Below are positions 1-6,851 of a DNA stretch of 8,228 nucleotides, in pieces. A model generated the notes under the pieces. That model searched no databases. It was not told the DNA's origin and saw only the letters and a list, made by a program, of their open reading frames with translations. Origin of the DNA: Citromicrobium sp. (lineage in GTDB: Bacteria; Pseudomonadota; Alphaproteobacteria; Sphingomonadales; Sphingomonadaceae); the NCBI GenBank assembly GCA_003248395.1, contig QFNA01000124.1, forward strand, positions 1-8,228, given 5' to 3'. Positions within the stretch are counted from its first letter, which is position 1; each line of letters begins with the position of its first letter. Made by a program: the position numbers and the translations under genes.

Positions 1-60
1 TGCGGGCTCCGCTACGCAGCCCATTGCTTCAACCGCGCTCATGCGCAACAACGCGGTCCG
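1..60. other. non-coding edge rich in short dyads
   Basis: No credible reading frame is seen here. Two short inverted repeats are visible. One is GGGCT (4-8) with AGCCC (18-22), which continues inward as CG/CG around a CTA loop after one C-C mismatch. The other is ACCGCG (32-37) with CGCGGT (52-57). Neither is followed by a T-run on either strand, so they do not look like intrinsic terminators. They may be the edge of a larger intergenic repeat or mobile element that continues outside the window. The identity is unknown. Confidence 0.3.
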
Positions 61-68
61 GCTCTAAT

Positions 69-89
69 CCCAGCTGGAGGAAAGCTGGG
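69..89. repeat. perfect hairpin, REP-like intergenic element
   Basis: CCCAGCT (69-75) and AGCTGGG (83-89) form a perfect 7-bp stem around a 7-nt loop, GGAGGAA. The flanks (AATCCCAGCT on one side, AGCTGGGGGTCACGTCAT on the other) resemble the short dispersed hairpins of the CCCAGC-loop-GCTGGG type that are common between genes in sphingomonads; that resemblance is from memory. It sits 2 nt beyond the stop codon of the small ORF at 92-301. It could act as a 3'-end stabiliser or transcription barrier, but there is no T-run for a classical terminator. Confidence 0.45.
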
Positions 90-91
90 GG

Positions 92-301
92 TCACGTCAT
101 AGGATTGCGAACGGCGAGGCCCGGATAAGATGTCTCATTTATCGGAATGAGCCAGATTTCGTGCCCTTCGAATTCAAAAGATTGAGCCATCGTGGGCCAC
201 GACATTCGCGGTTCGATGTTGATAACGAGCCAGTCTCCCGGCTGTTTTAGGCCAGGCGATTCCTCACGGATTTCTTGTAGTGTTCTGATCTCGATCTTCA
301 T
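92..301 (-). CDS. hypothetical protein, possibly a 3'-truncated gene
   Basis: A 69-residue ORF with an ATG at 299-301 and TGA at 92-94. I do not recognise the family. The sequence looks like real protein: a charged N-terminal start (MKIEIRTLQEIREE), then alternating hydrophobic stretches with several Trp residues (GDWLVINIEP, MSWPTMAQSF, HEIWLIPINE), as in an alpha/beta fold. It has no signal peptide, membrane segment or recognisable motif. The codons are visibly less GC-rich than those of the neighbouring genes (for example ACA, CTA, AAA, GAA), which suggests a transferred or accessory gene. No good Shine-Dalgarno sequence lies upstream (TTTCTTATTCG). The last residues (NPMT) are encoded right at the edge of the hairpin repeat at 69-89, so the ORF may be an N-terminal fragment cut by that repeat. 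A complete small protein is also possible. Confidence 0.5.
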   Translation of the reverse strand: MKIEIRTLQEIREESPGLKQPGDWLVINIEPRMSWPTMAQSFEFEGHEIWLIPINETSYPGLAVRNPMT

Positions 302-319
302 CGAATAAGAAATTAGCGA

Positions 320-338
320 TTGGCCCTCATCGCGCCAA
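320..338 (-). terminator. weak hairpin downstream of thiC
   Basis: On the minus strand TTGGC (338-334) pairs with GCCAA (324-320) around a 9-nt loop, about 20 nt after the thiC TAG. An AT-rich stretch (CTAATTTCTTATT) follows at a short distance. The stem is only 5 bp and the T-run is interrupted, so this is at best a weak terminator. It is listed because nothing else in the gap between thiC and the small ORF could end the transcript. Confidence 0.25.
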
Positions 339-359
339 CAGAGTGGAGCTCATTTTCGA

Positions 360-2279
<1,920 letters not shown>

Positions 2280-2287
2280 GCGCTGTT

Positions 2288-2305
2288 CACTCCTTGGGCG
2301 GAGCA
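2288..2305 (-). promoter_or_regulatory. candidate Shine-Dalgarno-sequestering hairpin of thiC
   Basis: In the thiC leader RNA, CUCC (2303-2300) can pair with GGAG (2293-2290), the core of the thiC Shine-Dalgarno AAGGAG, around the 6-nt loop GCCCAA. Two G-U wobble pairs extend the stem outward. When formed, the hairpin hides the ribosome binding site, which sits 10 nt before the ATG. The same CUCC is part of CUCCGCC (2303-2297), which is exactly complementary to GGCGGAG (2358-2352) in the 3' side of the TPP aptamer. The two pairings exclude each other. The pairings are seen in the sequence; their function is inferred. Confidence 0.5.
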
Positions 2306-2314
2306 GAAGCGGCG

Positions 2315-2337
2315 CTTCGACAGGCTCGGCATGAGCG
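2315..2337 (+). repeat. dispersed CTTCGACAGGCTC element, copy 2 (thiC leader)
   Basis: This is the second copy of the 23-nt element, CTTCGACAGGCTC followed by GGCA and TGAGCG, in the same orientation as the copy inside thiC. It differs from that copy at three positions. It is flanked by GCGCT (2312-2316) and AGCGC (2334-2338), which can close a 5-bp stem around the element in the leader RNA. It lies between the riboswitch aptamer and the ribosome binding site of thiC, within the expression platform. Confidence 0.7.
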
Positions 2338-2344
2338 CATCAGA

Positions 2345-2436
2345 CCACTCCCTCCGCCGATGCTAATCGGTTCAGGTTCGACGGGTCGTGGGGCGCGACG
2401 CCCACCTCTCAGCGCACGCGCGCTCCCCGGGGATGG
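2345..2436 (-). ncRNA. TPP (THI-box) riboswitch
   Basis: Read on the minus strand, this stretch carries the conserved parts of the thiamin pyrophosphate aptamer in the right order. They are GGGGAGC (2428-2422), GCTGAGAGG (2413-2405), a variable hairpin GTGGGCG/CGCCCCAC, then GACCCGTCGAACCTGA (2387-2372 region), TTAGCATCGGCGGAGGGA, and a closing arm GGGAGTGG. The outer ends CCATCCCC (2436-2429) and GGGAGTGG (2352-2345) can form stem P1 with one mismatch. It directly precedes thiC, the most common target of this class, and should switch the gene off when TPP is abundant. About 40 nt separate it from the Shine-Dalgarno. No T-run terminator lies in that gap, so control of translation initiation is more likely than attenuation. 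Confidence 0.95.
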
Positions 2437-2441
2437 CAGGC

Positions 2442-2470
2442 GATGTAGGGCAAGCGCGCGCGCGTCGCAA
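2442..2470 (-). promoter_or_regulatory. candidate sigma-70-type promoter of thiC
   Basis: On the minus strand a -35-like TTGCGA (2470-2465) and a -10-like TACATC (2447-2442) are separated by exactly 17 nt. Transcription would start near 2435, at the 5' end of the riboswitch P1 stem, which fits well. The -10 box matches the consensus poorly (3 of 6), as is common in alphaproteobacteria. Most of the spacer is an 11-nt alternating CG run (2454-2464). The assignment rests on spacing and position only. Confidence 0.4.
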
Positions 2471-2490
2471 GCGGCGCCATGCGGCGGGGC

Positions 2491-3537
2491 TCAGGTGCGG
2501 GCGACGGGCCTCGGCGGCTTGGCGAACCAGAAACTCCAGCTGGCGAAGGCGCCCAGCATGACCAGCGCCAGCCCGCCCAGCGTCAGCGCCAGTTTCCACA
2601 GCACGCCGCCGACCTTGCCCGCGTGGAGCGGATAGTATTTTTCCTCGATCGCATGCGTCGTGTCGGCTGCGGCCGGATCGACCGTCGCGATCACCCTGCC
2701 GTCGGCGGGGTGGAGATAGACATAGGTGCGCCCGTTGGGGGTCCATTCGAACGCCTGCTTCATCCGCAGCAGCGAGGGCTGGCCTTCGTCGCCCGGGATC
2801 TGCAGCCGCCGCGGCACCGCGCCGGGGAAGCGCTGCTGCGCCTGGGCCAGCATGTCCTCGACCCGGTGCGGCTGCGGCGCGCGCGGATCGACCGCTGGGA
2901 CTGCGGATTCCAGCGACTGGCCAAAGGGCGTGAGCACCGCCTGCGACACCGAGGGAAACAGCATGAAGGCACCGGTCAGGGCAGACAGCAGCAGCATGGG
3001 CGTCGCCACGACGCCGATATCGCGATGGTGGCGGATGATCGCGGTGCGGCTCATCCGCTTCGGCCACAGGCGGAATTCATAGGTCTTGCGCGTGCGCCAC
3101 CACAGGATCGCGCCCGAAATGACGAAGAATATCAGCAGCAGGCCCAGTGTCCCCGTAACGATTTCGCCCACCTCGCCCGCGAACAGGTAATGGTGGAAAT
3201 CGAACAGCCACAATTCGGGCCTGTCCCACAGTCCCGTCCAGCGATCGACCAGCTGGCCGCGCTGGTCGAAATAGGCGCCCGCGCCGTCGGCATAAGCCGC
3301 CATGTGCAGACCGAAATCCTCGCTGGCGAAGGTGATGCGGGTGAGCTCGCCAAGCTCCCCGGCGCGCGCCACCGCCGCCGCAATCGCCGCATTATCGGCC
3401 ACCAGCGCGTCGTCTGCACCGGGCAGGGCGATCCACGCCTCTTCCCACAGCAGGATCGTGCCCGACAGCCCGATCAGCGCGAGCAGCATGCCGACGAGCC
3501 CGCCCGCCCAGCGGTGCAGCCAGGTCAGCATGCGCAT
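2491..3537 (-). CDS. PepSY-associated TM domain protein (iron-uptake associated)
   Basis: A 348-residue inner-membrane protein of the PepSY_TM type. Four transmembrane segments are visible at about 11-31, 128-147, 173-194 and 311-337, with two large periplasmic loops between the first and second and between the third and fourth. Family-typical histidines lie next to the membrane: H8 in the LHRWAGG start, H115-H116 (FHHYLFAGE), H170-H171 (RHHRDIG) and H305 (YPLHAGKVGG). Proteins of this family often sit beside TonB-dependent receptors, and some are proposed to act as ferric-siderophore reductases or in periplasmic iron release; this one is likely similar. The ATG at 3535-3537 follows the receptor stop codon by only 2 nt, which indicates translational coupling. 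The break in the receptor frame may therefore also lower expression of this gene. The exact substrate is unknown. Confidence 0.88.
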   Translation of the reverse strand: MRMLTWLHRWAGGLVGMLLALIGLSGTILLWEEAWIALPGADDALVADNAAIAAAVARAGELGELTRITFASEDFGLHMAAYADGAGAYFDQRGQLVDRWTGLWDRPELWLFDFHHYLFAGEVGEIVTGTLGLLLIFFVISGAILWWRTRKTYEFRLWPKRMSRTAIIRHHRDIGVVATPMLLLSALTGAFMLFPSVSQAVLTPFGQSLESAVPAVDPRAPQPHRVEDMLAQAQQRFPGAVPRRLQIPGDEGQPSLLRMKQAFEWTPNGRTYVYLHPADGRVIATVDPAAADTTHAIEEKYYPLHAGKVGGVLWKLALTLGGLALVMLGAFASWSFWFAKPPRPVART

Positions 3538-3539
3538 GA

Positions 3540-5659
3540 TCAGAACTCGCCGCGCCAGCTCAGCGTCAGTGTGCGTCCGCGCCCGGCATAGTACCGGGCG
3601 TCATCGGTCACGCGCACCGTGTCGCTGTCGTAAGTGATGTAGAATGCGTCGGTCAGGTTCTGCGCAGCCAGCCCGATCTCGCCGGCGCCGGTGCGATAGC
3701 CGACATAGGCGTCGAGCAGCGTGTAGCCTTCGAAATCGGCGGCGGCGGGCTGGCCGGAAAAGCCGCGCGAGAGATAGTGCCGGCTGGCAAGCCGGAGCGA
3801 GAGCGGGCCATTGGCATAGCTGGCGGTGAGATTGACCCGGTCGGGCGAGATGTTCGCGCCATCCAGATCGTCGTCGACCTGCCCGTCGCCATCGGCATCG
3901 GTGTGGCCCGACAGGTCCGAATAGGCCGCCTGCAGGCGCAGACCGGGAAGCTGCGGTATTTCGACGCCGACATTGGCCTCGAACCCCTTGATGTCGACCG
4001 GCTGGCGGGCCACGCTGTAGATGCCGTCCAGCCCGAGCACGAGCAGCGAGCCGAGATCGCTCGACGACCAGAAATAGCTCGCCGAGGCATCGACGATCCC
4101 GCGATCGAATTCGAGCCCGATTTCGCGATTGTTGGAAATGACCGGTTCGAGCGACAGGAAGGTGTCGATATCGACCCCGTCGTCTTCGATGCCGCGCAGG
4201 ATACGGCCGACGTCGGCAATGGTGTAGCCCTCGGCATAGCTGGCATAGGCGCGCACGCCATCGACCGGTTCGAGGATCAGGCCGCCGTTGACCAGCAGCT
4301 TGTCGAACGACGGCGAACCACCCGCAACCTGCACCGGCCGATAGGTCGACAGGTCCGCCGTGTCGGTCGCGCCATAGACCGCCAGCGTCTCGTAATCGTC
4401 GACCGTCAGCTTCACATTCTCGTACCGCAGGCCGCCCGCGACGCGCACCAGCCCATCGACGAGCGCGAGATTGGCCTGTGCGAATGGGGCCAGGCTGCGA
4501 AAATCGGTCTCGGGCACCCAGTTGCGCCCGGTCTGCACCAGAAACTGCTTTGTCCGGTCGAACAGCATGTCGAACCCACCCGTCAGGACGAGATCCTCGA
4601 ACCCGGGTATCTCGCGTTCGTAGCTGACCTTGCCGCCAAGCTTGCGTGACTGGTTTGCCGACTGGTCGAACAGGCCGCCGTCCGGATCGATTGCCGGATC
4701 CTGGAAGGTGGCGAAGGCGCCGCCGCCGAACGTATCGCGCGTCTTGCTGAAAAAGCCCTGCAGGGTGAAAACGCCGCCGCCGAGATCATCGTCGGTGAGC
4801 GAAGCCGACAGCAGGTCCGCGCGGTTGGACGGCTGGTCGCCCAACGGATCGCCGCGCTCGCTCGAGGCGGGAATGCCCGCAGCCCGATCACCGCGGACCA
4901 GGACATAATTGGCATTGCCTTCGAGTTCGAAATGGTTGGCGATGACATCGAGCCGGGCGCTGGGCGAAAGCTGGTAGCCGAACCGACCGAAGAGCGACCA
5001 GCTGTCGCTATCCTGGATTTCGCCCTGCGTCCCGTCCACCCCGATGCGATTGCCGTGCCCGTCGATAAAGGCACCGCGCCGTTCGGCCGTCGCGCCGATG
5101 CTCGGGCCTCGCCGTCGAACCCGTCTGCGGCACTGCCCTGTATCAGCGTGCGAACGGCGAAGCCGTCGCGTTCGGGCGGCGTCACGGTCACCTGATTGAG
5201 CACACCGCCCGTCGCGCCGATGCCCTGCAAGGCGTTGGAGCCGTAGATGACCTCGACCCGGTCGATGAAGAACGGGTCGATCGTGTAGCCGTCGCGAGAG
5301 CTGTCGCGCACCGGGGTCGATTGCGGAATGCCGTCGATGGCATAGAGCGGCGAGCGCCCGCGCAGGCTTTCCCCCGAACCCGAGAGCTTCTCGCGCGTCG
5401 GCGAGAACGACGGCAACAGGGCCGAGACTGCATCGACGGTCGAGCCCGAAATCTGCAACTGGCGACCGAGCGCCTCGGCATCGATCACGTCGACCGTCAG
5501 CGGCAGTGCACTGGCCGGCAGTTTTGTGCGAGTCGCCGTGACGACGATGGTCTGTTCGAAGCGGTTGTCGTCGGTGTCAGGCTCCGATTCCTGCGCGAGC
5601 GCCGGAGCGCAAAGGGCGAGCAGACTGGCCGAACCGGCAAGGCGAAAGATGGAAGGCAC
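3540..5659 (-). pseudogene. TonB-dependent siderophore-type receptor, frameshifted
   Basis: An outer-membrane receptor gene read in two frames. The first frame gives a signal peptide ending in APALAQ, the TonB-box-like segment QTIVVTATRT, and a plug domain with family motifs (SLRGRSPLYAIDGIPQS, DRVEVIYGSNALQGIGATGG), running to FDGEA at about 5105. The second frame runs from about 5099 to the TGA at 3540-3542. It carries the barrel, starting IGATAERRGAF and ending GRTLTLSWRGEF with the expected terminal Phe. Joined, the product is about 700 residues, normal for the family. The plug resembles hydroxamate/citrate-type receptors of the RhtA/IutA group (recalled, moderate confidence). The join lacks the stretch that usually completes the first barrel hairpin, so an out-of-frame deletion is more likely than a single-base slip. 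The start is placed at the GTG at 5657-5659, which has AGGAG 6 nt upstream and gives a clean signal peptide. The PepSY_TM gene follows after 2 nt. Confidence 0.85.
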
Positions 5660-5665
5660 GCGAAA

Positions 5666-5670
5666 CTCCT
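5666..5670 (-). promoter_or_regulatory. ribosome binding site deciding the receptor GTG start
   Basis: AGGAG on the minus strand is followed after 6 nt (TTTCGC) by the GTG at 5659-5657. The open frame continues further upstream, but those extra codons include no ATG with a ribosome site and would bury the signal peptide behind about 19 polar residues. The GTG is therefore preferred. Confidence 0.7.
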
Positions 5671-5699
5671 GCGAAAAATTCGCGGTGCGCCTAAGGCTA

Positions 5700-5716
5700 T
5701 TGCAAATCACTCGCAA
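5700..5716. promoter_or_regulatory. Fur-box-like dyad upstream of the receptor
   Basis: On the minus strand this 17-nt site reads TTGCGAGTGATTTGCAA. It matches its own reverse complement at 12 of the 16 non-central positions, and its core GTGATTTGCAA resembles the 7-1-7 Fur sites (AATGATT core) found upstream of iron-receptor genes. It lies about 40-57 nt upstream of the receptor GTG, a reasonable place for an operator overlapping a promoter. No confident -35/-10 pair could be assigned. The site and symmetry are seen; binding of Fur is inferred. Confidence 0.4.
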
Positions 5717-5748
5717 GAGGCAATGTCGTGAGGGGTTCAGTTGGCGGC

Positions 5749-5811
5749 GACACCATAGGTCATAGGCATCGCCGGTGCGCGCAATTCCTACTGTTGTTTC
5801 AATATGGTGTC
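5749..5811. repeat. 9-bp inverted repeat in the intergenic region
   Basis: GACACCATA (5749-5757) and TATGGTGTC (5803-5811) are exact inverted copies with 45 nt between them. They lie in the non-coding gap (5660-5916) between the receptor gene and the Skp-like gene. They could be the stem of a structured transcript end or a pair of protein-binding half sites. No poly-T tract follows on either strand. A second short hairpin, TGTTGC (5818-5823) with GCAACA (5830-5835), lies just beside it. The rest of the gap shows no credible gene. Confidence 0.35.
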
Positions 5812-5916
5812 AGCGGCTGTTGCGCAGGAGCAACAATCCCATCGCAAAGCCCGAATGCGATCAGCCGACGAGCCATGTCGGTGGACAGCCAGGAGCTGCG
5901 TCTGCCGAATGCGCAG

Positions 5917-6438
5917 TCAGGTCCCTGCCCCGGCGTTCATCGCCGCGACCACTGCGGGGGTGATATCCATCGCGGAATTCCAGCCATAGGTAATCGACCG
6001 TTCGACAATCAGCCCGCATTTGCGCCGGGTGACCGCCCTGCCCAAGGCGCTTTCCATCGCCGGTTCGATCCCGCGGAATGCCACTTCGGTCTGCTGTTCG
6101 ATACGATTGTTCGCATTGGCTTCGAACCGGTTCACCGTGTTCATTTCGTCGAACAGGTCCATCCGGCGTTCGGAGTCGTTCGAACGCAAGCGCGCCAGCT
6201 CGTTGTCTATCCGCGTTTTCTCACTGGCGACCTGCTGCTGCACGGCCTTGCGCGCGTCGCCGATACGGCGGGCGATGTCCCGCCCCATGTCCGACGTCCG
6301 CAGCGCCTCGTCGCGCGCAAACAGGCAGATGCCCTCGACCGCAGGTCCGAACTGCGGCGATTGCTGCGCGGCGACGGGCATTGGTGCGAGGGCGCACAGG
6401 GCGCCCCCGACAATCAGGCATTTGCTGCGGCCAGGCAT
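5917..6438 (-). CDS. OmpH/Skp-like periplasmic chaperone
   Basis: A 173-residue exported protein. A basic N-terminus (PGRSK) and hydrophobic core end in PVAA-QQ, a good signal-peptidase I site near residue 24-25. The mature part matches the Skp/OmpH layout: a short beta element with a conserved Cys (GICLFARDEAL, C38), a charged Gln/Glu/Arg-rich helical stretch at about 45-125 that would form the coiled-coil arms, then the closing strand RRKCGLIVE (C141) and the AMDITPAVV ending typical of sphingomonad members. Skp holds unfolded outer-membrane proteins during transit through the periplasm. C38 and C141 could form a disulfide. The ATG at 6436-6438 is chosen because GGAG lies 9 nt upstream; a GTG at 6453 would also be in frame. 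The gene overlaps the BamE-like gene by 25 nt, so the two are almost certainly co-translated. It is probably an operon-specific paralogue rather than the housekeeping Skp, which usually lies next to bamA. Confidence 0.82.
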   Translation of the reverse strand: MPGRSKCLIVGGALCALAPMPVAAQQSPQFGPAVEGICLFARDEALRTSDMGRDIARRIGDARKAVQQQVASEKTRIDNELARLRSNDSERRMDLFDEMNTVNRFEANANNRIEQQTEVAFRGIEPAMESALGRAVTRRKCGLIVERSITYGWNSAMDITPAVVAAMNAGAGT

Positions 6439-6824
6439 TCCTCGGAACTCCACGTCATCTGGCGAACGACGACGTTGTATCCGTCACGCGGGTCGCCGAA
6501 GTCAATGCGAAGGCGACAGCGCAGCGGCTCCGGCGCCTCGCCCGCGATGAAGATCACGAAATTCCAGCGGCGCGTGATCCCTTCGTTGAAATGCGGTGGA
6601 CCGATCAGATTGTAGATCGTGTCCTTGTCGACCCCGGGCCGGATCGGCATGAGCTGCGCCGAGCCGACCGTCACGCCTTTCTTGCGCAAGGTCCGGTTGT
6701 TTTCCGTGAACGCATCCGCATCGACGACCACACCGCCGGCCTCGGTCGATGCGCTGTGCTGCCCATATGCCGGAGCCATGAAGGCGGCTCCGGCGAGAAG
6801 GGCGATTGCTGTAAGTGTCTTCAT
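6414..6824 (-). CDS. BamE/SmpA-like periplasmic protein
   Basis: A 136-residue protein with a signal peptide (MKTLTAIALLAGAAF, cleavage probably after AYG, residue 21). A BamE/SmpA/OmlA-like segment follows at about 54-125: SAQLMPIRPGVDKDTIYNLI contains the family's I-R-P-G-x-x-K-x-x-(I/V)-Y-x-L-(I/L)-G pattern, followed by GPPHFNEG and beta strands (RRWNFVIFI, LRCRLRIDF, YNVVVRQMTW). BamE is an accessory lipoprotein of the BAM complex, which inserts beta-barrel proteins into the outer membrane. This protein has no lipobox cysteine, so it would be soluble in the periplasm. Cys103 and Cys130 could form a disulfide. The ATG at 6822-6824 has GAGGGG 9 nt upstream. It starts 27 nt after the adhesin stop and overlaps the Skp-like gene, so a role in assembling the adhesin is the simplest reading. 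That role is inferred. Confidence 0.75.
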   Translation of the reverse strand: MKTLTAIALLAGAAFMAPAYGQHSASTEAGGVVVDADAFTENNRTLRKKGVTVGSAQLMPIRPGVDKDTIYNLIGPPHFNEGITRRWNFVIFIAGEAPEPLRCRLRIDFGDPRDGYNVVVRQMTWSSEECLAAANA

Positions 6825-6833
6825 GATCGAGTA

Positions 6834-6839
6834 CCCCTC
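6834..6839 (-). promoter_or_regulatory. ribosome binding site of the BamE-like gene
   Basis: GAGGGG on the minus strand lies 9 nt before the ATG at 6824 and within the 27-nt gap after the adhesin TAA. The gap has no room for a separate promoter plus terminator, which supports co-transcription with the adhesin. Confidence 0.55.
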
Positions 6840-6851
6840 GAGATCTATCGA

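Noticed and set aside
1..60. Integron attC site or transposon end
   Set aside because: The short dyads lack the conserved core sites of attC, and no transposase or integrase fragment is visible. The edge is too short to decide.
2280..2344. Rho-independent terminator between the TPP aptamer and thiC
   Set aside because: The segment has hairpin potential but no run of T residues on the thiC strand before the ATG, so translational control is the better model.
2479..3591. A 370-codon plus-strand frame
   Set aside because: It is the antisense shadow of the PepSY_TM gene, whose histidine motifs and four membrane segments are clear. The plus product is Arg/Gln/His-rich low-complexity sequence.
5660..5716. 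Receptor start at the TTG at 5716
   Set aside because: It has no Shine-Dalgarno, lies within the Fur-like dyad, and adds a polar leader before the signal peptide. The GTG at 5659 has AGGAG 6 nt upstream.
5818..5835. TGTTGC/GCAACA hairpin as an intrinsic terminator for the adhesin operon
   Set aside because: The 6-bp stem is exact, but no T-run follows on either strand; it is kept only as a structural note.
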